From the NCBI GenBank assembly GCA_946479835.1, contig CAMLHD010000020.1, positions 1 to 14,837 of the forward strand: DNA of 14,837 nt, written 5' to 3'. Made by a program: the position numbers and the translations under genes. This document shows, in pieces, positions 12,337-14,837 of this stretch (position 1 is its first letter; each line of letters opens with the position of its first letter). The DNA comes from an uncultured Candidatus Saccharibacteria bacterium. GTDB taxonomy: Bacteria > Patescibacteria > Saccharimonadia > Saccharimonadales > JACDBH01. Below the pieces are notes generated by a model. It was given only the letters and a program-made list of their open reading frames with translations, was not told the DNA's origin and searched no databases.

Positions 12337-13494
12337 ATGAAAAGCGTAGCGATTCTTGGCCGCCAGCCGGCCCTTGGCCTAGCGGAACTAGAGAGCCTGT
12401 ATGGCGCTTCAGTCATGAAACCGGTGGCTTCGGGTGCTGCCCTGCTTGATGTAGATTCCAAAGATATTGATTTCAAGCGCTTGGGCGGCAGCATCAAGCT
12501 TGCCAGGACGTTGACGATAATTGATGGAACCGACTGGGCGGATGTTGAGGCGCATTTGAGCGAGCATATTCCCGAGCATCTTAGACATGTTCCCGCCGGT
12601 AAATTCCGCCTTGGTCTGAGCGTTTACGGCCTGAAGGTACGGCCGGCAGAAATCAATGCCAGCGGCCTGAGGCTTAAAAAGATCATTAAGGCCGAGGGGC
12701 GGTCGGTGCGTATCGTACCTAACAAATCCGCCGCCTTAAACAGCGCTCAGGTACTGCATAATAATTTGGCTTCGCCGACCGGTTGGGAGCTGGTGGCCGT
12801 ACGCTTCGGCCAAAAGACCGTGCTGGCGCTAACCGTAGCCGAACAAGACATAGAGGCCTACGCTCGTCGTGATCAGAACCGCCCCAAGCGCGATGCGCGG
12901 GTAGGCATGCTGCCGCCCAAGCTGGCGCAGATCATCATCAATCTTGCCAATCCCTCACCCGGCGGCACGGTACTTGATCCGTTCTGCGGCACCGGTGTAC
13001 TGCTTCAGGAAGCTCTGCTGATGGGCTTTAAGGCTTACGGCACCGATGTTGAGCCGCGCATGACCGAATACGCTAACGCCAATTTAGAGTGGCTTGACCT
13101 CCCCGCGACTGACTGGCGGCTGGAAACCGCCGACGCACGCACGCACACGTGGCAACCGCCCTTTGACAATGTCGCCGGCGAAACCTATCTGGGCAGACCC
13201 CTGGCCTCCCTGCCGCAACGGCGCGTCATGGACCAGATCGCCAAGGATTGCGACGACATCCACGCTAAGTTTTTAGCTAACATCGCAAAGCAGCTGCCAA
13301 GCGGCGCACGCCTGTGCTTGGCGGTGCCGGCTTGGCGTACCAAGAATGCCTTTTTACACCTTAAAACGCTTGACCGTTTGGCCGATCTAGGGTATACTCG
13401 CTTAAGTTTTGTTCACGCTAAAACACCGGGGTTGATTTATCATCGGCCCGACCAAATCGTTGCCCGTGAACTTGTCGTATTAGTAAAGAAGTAA
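12337..13494 (+). CDS. Trm11/TrmG10-like THUMP-type RNA methyltransferase
   Basis: 385 aa. Residues about 1-165 look like an N-terminal THUMP-type RNA-binding module, including KLARTLTIIDG (54-64) and RLGLSVYGLK. A linker RRDQNRPKRDARVGMLPPKL (177-196) is typical of archaeal TrmG10/Trm11 proteins. The Rossmann domain follows, with motif I LDPFCGTGVLLQEA (213-226) and GTDVEPRM (235-242). These enzymes methylate a guanosine N2 in tRNA. The catalytic motif IV, normally D/N-P-P-Y, reads GETYLGRP (281-288), so Pro-Pro is absent although Tyr284 is kept. Activity or target may differ. The gene is divergent from the flippase operon, is expressed from its own close -10, and contains an internal promoter for rpmA near its end. 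Confidence 0.82.
   Translation: MKSVAILGRQPALGLAELESLYGASVMKPVASGAALLDVDSKDIDFKRLGGSIKLARTLTIIDGTDWADVEAHLSEHIPEHLRHVPAGKFRLGLSVYGLKVRPAEINASGLRLKKIIKAEGRSVRIVPNKSAALNSAQVLHNNLASPTGWELVAVRFGQKTVLALTVAEQDIEAYARRDQNRPKRDARVGMLPPKLAQIIINLANPSPGGTVLDPFCGTGVLLQEALLMGFKAYGTDVEPRMTEYANANLEWLDLPATDWRLETADARTHTWQPPFDNVAGETYLGRPLASLPQRRVMDQIAKDCDDIHAKFLANIAKQLPSGARLCLAVPAWRTKNAFLHLKTLDRLADLGYTRLSFVHAKTPGLIYHRPDQIVARELVVLVKK
13370..13398 (+). promoter_or_regulatory. Promoter for rpmA inside the upstream gene
   Basis: TTGACC (13370-13375) and TATACT (13393-13398) are separated by 17 nt; each hexamer has one mismatch to consensus. Transcription would begin near 13405 and give rpmA a leader of about 104 nt. 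This is the best plus-strand promoter in the window. Confidence 0.6.
13429..13449 (+). other. Potential RNA hairpin in the rpmA leader
   Basis: GGGTTGAT (13429-13436) can pair with ATCGGCCC (13442-13449) in an 8-bp stem with two G-U pairs and a 5-nt loop. It lies in the message predicted from the promoter at 13370-13398. It is inside coding sequence of the methyltransferase, so it may be accidental. Confidence 0.3.
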
Positions 13495-13508
13495 GGACTT
13501 TAAGCCCA

Positions 13509-13781
13509 ATGTCACACGTCAAAGCTGGCGGTACCAGCAAAAATATCCACAACAATCCCGGCCAGCGCCTGGGCGTTAAGCTGTTTGGCGGTGAAAAAGT
13601 AAAGACCGGCCAGGTCATAGTACGTCAGGTCGGCCTTACCAAAAGAGCTGGCGACGGTACCAAATTGGGCCGCAACTATACCATTCACGCCAATCGTGAC
13701 GGTGTCGTAACCTTCCAAAAGCGCAAAGTCAAAACCTTTACCGGCAAGACTGTTTGGCGCACCGAAGTTACCGTTAAGTAA
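13509..13781 (+). CDS. rpmA: 50S ribosomal protein L27
   Basis: 90-aa component of the large ribosomal subunit whose N-terminal tail reaches the peptidyl-transferase centre. The family pattern is clear: a start with HVKAGGTSKN, then RLGVKLFGGEKVKTGQVIVR (20-39) and GRNYTIHANRDGVVTF, followed by a basic tail. The N terminus is the short form without the cleaved extension seen in Firmicutes. The usual partner rplU (L21) is not upstream; a Trm11-like gene ends 14 nt before. An AAGGA about 11 nt before the ATG is a weakly placed ribosome-binding site. The 3' end overlaps the convergent gene by 8 bp. Confidence 0.97.
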   Translation: MSHVKAGGTSKNIHNNPGQRLGVKLFGGEKVKTGQVIVRQVGLTKRAGDGTKLGRNYTIHANRDGVVTFQKRKVKTFTGKTVWRTEVTVK

Positions 13782-14837
13782 TATTCTCAGGATTCAAAGC
13801 CACATTCGCCATATCTATGGTATCTCTGATGTCCTGCAGCCAGGTATCGGTATGGATCCGCATGGCTTCAAAGGCGTTTTTGGTTATCAGCGTCAGCGGA
13901 GTGGCAAGGTTCCCTACATCCAGTTCGGCCGGCAGATTCTTAAAATCCATCACATTTATAATTTCATCCAAAGAATCCTGACTGTTCTTAAGCGCCGCCG
14001 CACTGTCTTTTTCGAAGTTCTTGTATGTTTCTTTTAGGCCTCTCCAGTGAAGGCCGGAACTGGACTGCAGCCGGGCGTAGGCATCTTCAAACACGCTTAG
14101 AGGTATGCGCCTTGCGTTCAGAGCCTGAAGACGGCGCGCAAACACCACAGCGTTCGAGCCGGCGGCTGCCTCGCGCAAAAAATCGCCCAGCAGCTGCTGA
14201 TCGATGTCTTTTAAGTACTTGAATCCGGCCAGATCGCTGCTGATGTTCAGGTTAATAATGAGTTCCTGCTGGGCCTCGGCCGCCTGCCTTAGTTCCAGCA
14301 GCTTGTTCATAAGATGCGAGCTAGTCTCGCTAAAGCGGTCTTCGCTGCCCCTGGCCGCCTCCAAGGCCGCCTGCACATAGCTTTTAAGTTCTTTGAGCAA
14401 AGAGTATTTATAATCCTTTACCCGCTTACGCCAGTACATGGCCTGCTCTTCACTTTCCGGATCAGCCAGATGATGTACGTTGGCGGCTATAGACTTGAAC
14501 TCTTCCGAAGCCATAATTACTACGCCCTCGGGGCCCTGCAGCCGTTCGCTCAGTACCATAACGGCATCTTCGTACATGCCACTCATCGCCAATGCCTTGA
14601 AGGCACGGGACTCAAAGTCATAAATAATTCCTTTGGCGGCCGTCGGCAAAGTAGCGGCCATGGCAGAGCGGTCCAGAGTAACGCCGGCTTCGGCCAGTAC
14701 GCGTTGGACATTGTTGCCGGCCTCACCTCTTAGCATCACTGCCAGGGACTCGTCAAAGACCTGCCTGCCCTCAGAAAACGGCAGATTGGAAAGTATATGA
14801 TGCGCAGTGCGCAGGAACTCAATCGGCGGCACGGCTA
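13774..14837 (-). CDS. Unrecognised helical protein, probably continuing past the right edge
   Basis: At least 352 aa of a largely helical, soluble protein with no Cys, no signal peptide and no membrane segment. I recognise no family. Helical blocks alternate with short loops. Notable parts are VFDESLAVMLRGEAGNNVQR (25-44), a charged helix around 126-160 (YWRKRVKDYKYSLLKELKSY), a coiled-coil-like stretch near 170-195, and a closing helix after 310. A GTG at 14832 is a possible start, but the frame stays open to the window edge and no ribosome-binding site is visible, so the gene may begin outside. It ends tail to tail with rpmA (8-bp overlap). Function is unknown. Confidence 0.75.
   Translation of the reverse strand, partial: AVPPIEFLRTAHHILSNLPFSEGRQVFDESLAVMLRGEAGNNVQRVLAEAGVTLDRSAMAATLPTAAKGIIYDFESRAFKALAMSGMYEDAVMVLSERLQGPEGVVIMASEEFKSIAANVHHLADPESEEQAMYWRKRVKDYKYSLLKELKSYVQAALEAARGSEDRFSETSSHLMNKLLELRQAAEAQQELIINLNISSDLAGFKYLKDIDQQLLGDFLREAAAGSNAVVFARRLQALNARRIPLSVFEDAYARLQSSSGLHWRGLKETYKNFEKDSAAALKNSQDSLDEIINVMDFKNLPAELDVGNLATPLTLITKNAFEAMRIHTDTWLQDIRDTIDMANVALNPENIT

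Noticed and set aside
1..14837. tRNA, rRNA, CRISPR array, transposase or attachment site
   Set aside because: I looked for cloverleaf-like GTTCGA-type arms, regularly spaced repeats, transposase motifs and terminal repeats in the gaps and saw none. Almost all sequence is occupied by protein genes.

Overview
The window is a gene-dense bacterial chromosome segment with about half G+C. Sixteen genes lie fully or almost fully inside it, and an inferred start codon of one more sits at the left edge. Fourteen of the sixteen are on the minus strand; a tRNA-methyltransferase-like gene and rpmA are on the plus strand. TGA, TAA and TAG all act as stops, so the standard bacterial code is used. Short proteins, tight spacing, many small uncharacterised membrane proteins, a single-chain glycyl-tRNA synthetase and the gene mix suggest a small-genome Patescibacteria/CPR lineage, perhaps Saccharibacteria. 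That assignment is inference, and no marker here settles it.

Left part (1-3406), minus strand: a consensus promoter fires out of the left edge. To its right are a GH1 beta-glycosidase with its own promoter, then an operon-like trio transcribed as DUF1761 membrane protein, DUF1801/OmdA protein and NYN-domain nuclease-like protein, then a small two-helix membrane protein with a TTG start. Middle (3508-7522): an HD-domain phosphohydrolase relative that lacks one metal-binding His, glycyl-tRNA synthetase, an acidic low-complexity protein and recO. recO is translationally coupled (ATGA overlap) to a receiver-domain protein, which follows a histidine-kinase-like protein. Both signalling proteins have lost their phosphorylation residue.

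Right part (8705-14837): a membrane-anchored secreted-domain protein; a compact operon of a flippase-like integral membrane protein, xseA, xseB (exonuclease VII) and a membrane-anchored methyltransferase related to FAM173/ATPSCKMT; a 60-bp divergent promoter region; then a Trm11-like THUMP/methyltransferase gene and rpmA (L27) on the plus strand, meeting a large unrecognised helical protein tail to tail. DNA repair (RecO, ExoVII) and translation (GlyRS, L27, RNA methyltransferase) are the clear housekeeping themes.

The most striking signals are these. First, genes that head transcription units repeatedly carry a -10 hexamer only 7-10 nt before the start codon and no convincing Shine-Dalgarno, which predicts leaderless mRNAs, whereas genes inside operons often have AGGAG/GGGAG sites. 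Second, a degenerate kinase/receiver pair is coupled to recO. Third, active-site motifs are altered in the HD protein and the Trm11-like protein. I found no tRNA, rRNA, CRISPR array, insertion sequence or convincing intrinsic terminator. No gene-free stretch exceeds about 110 bases.
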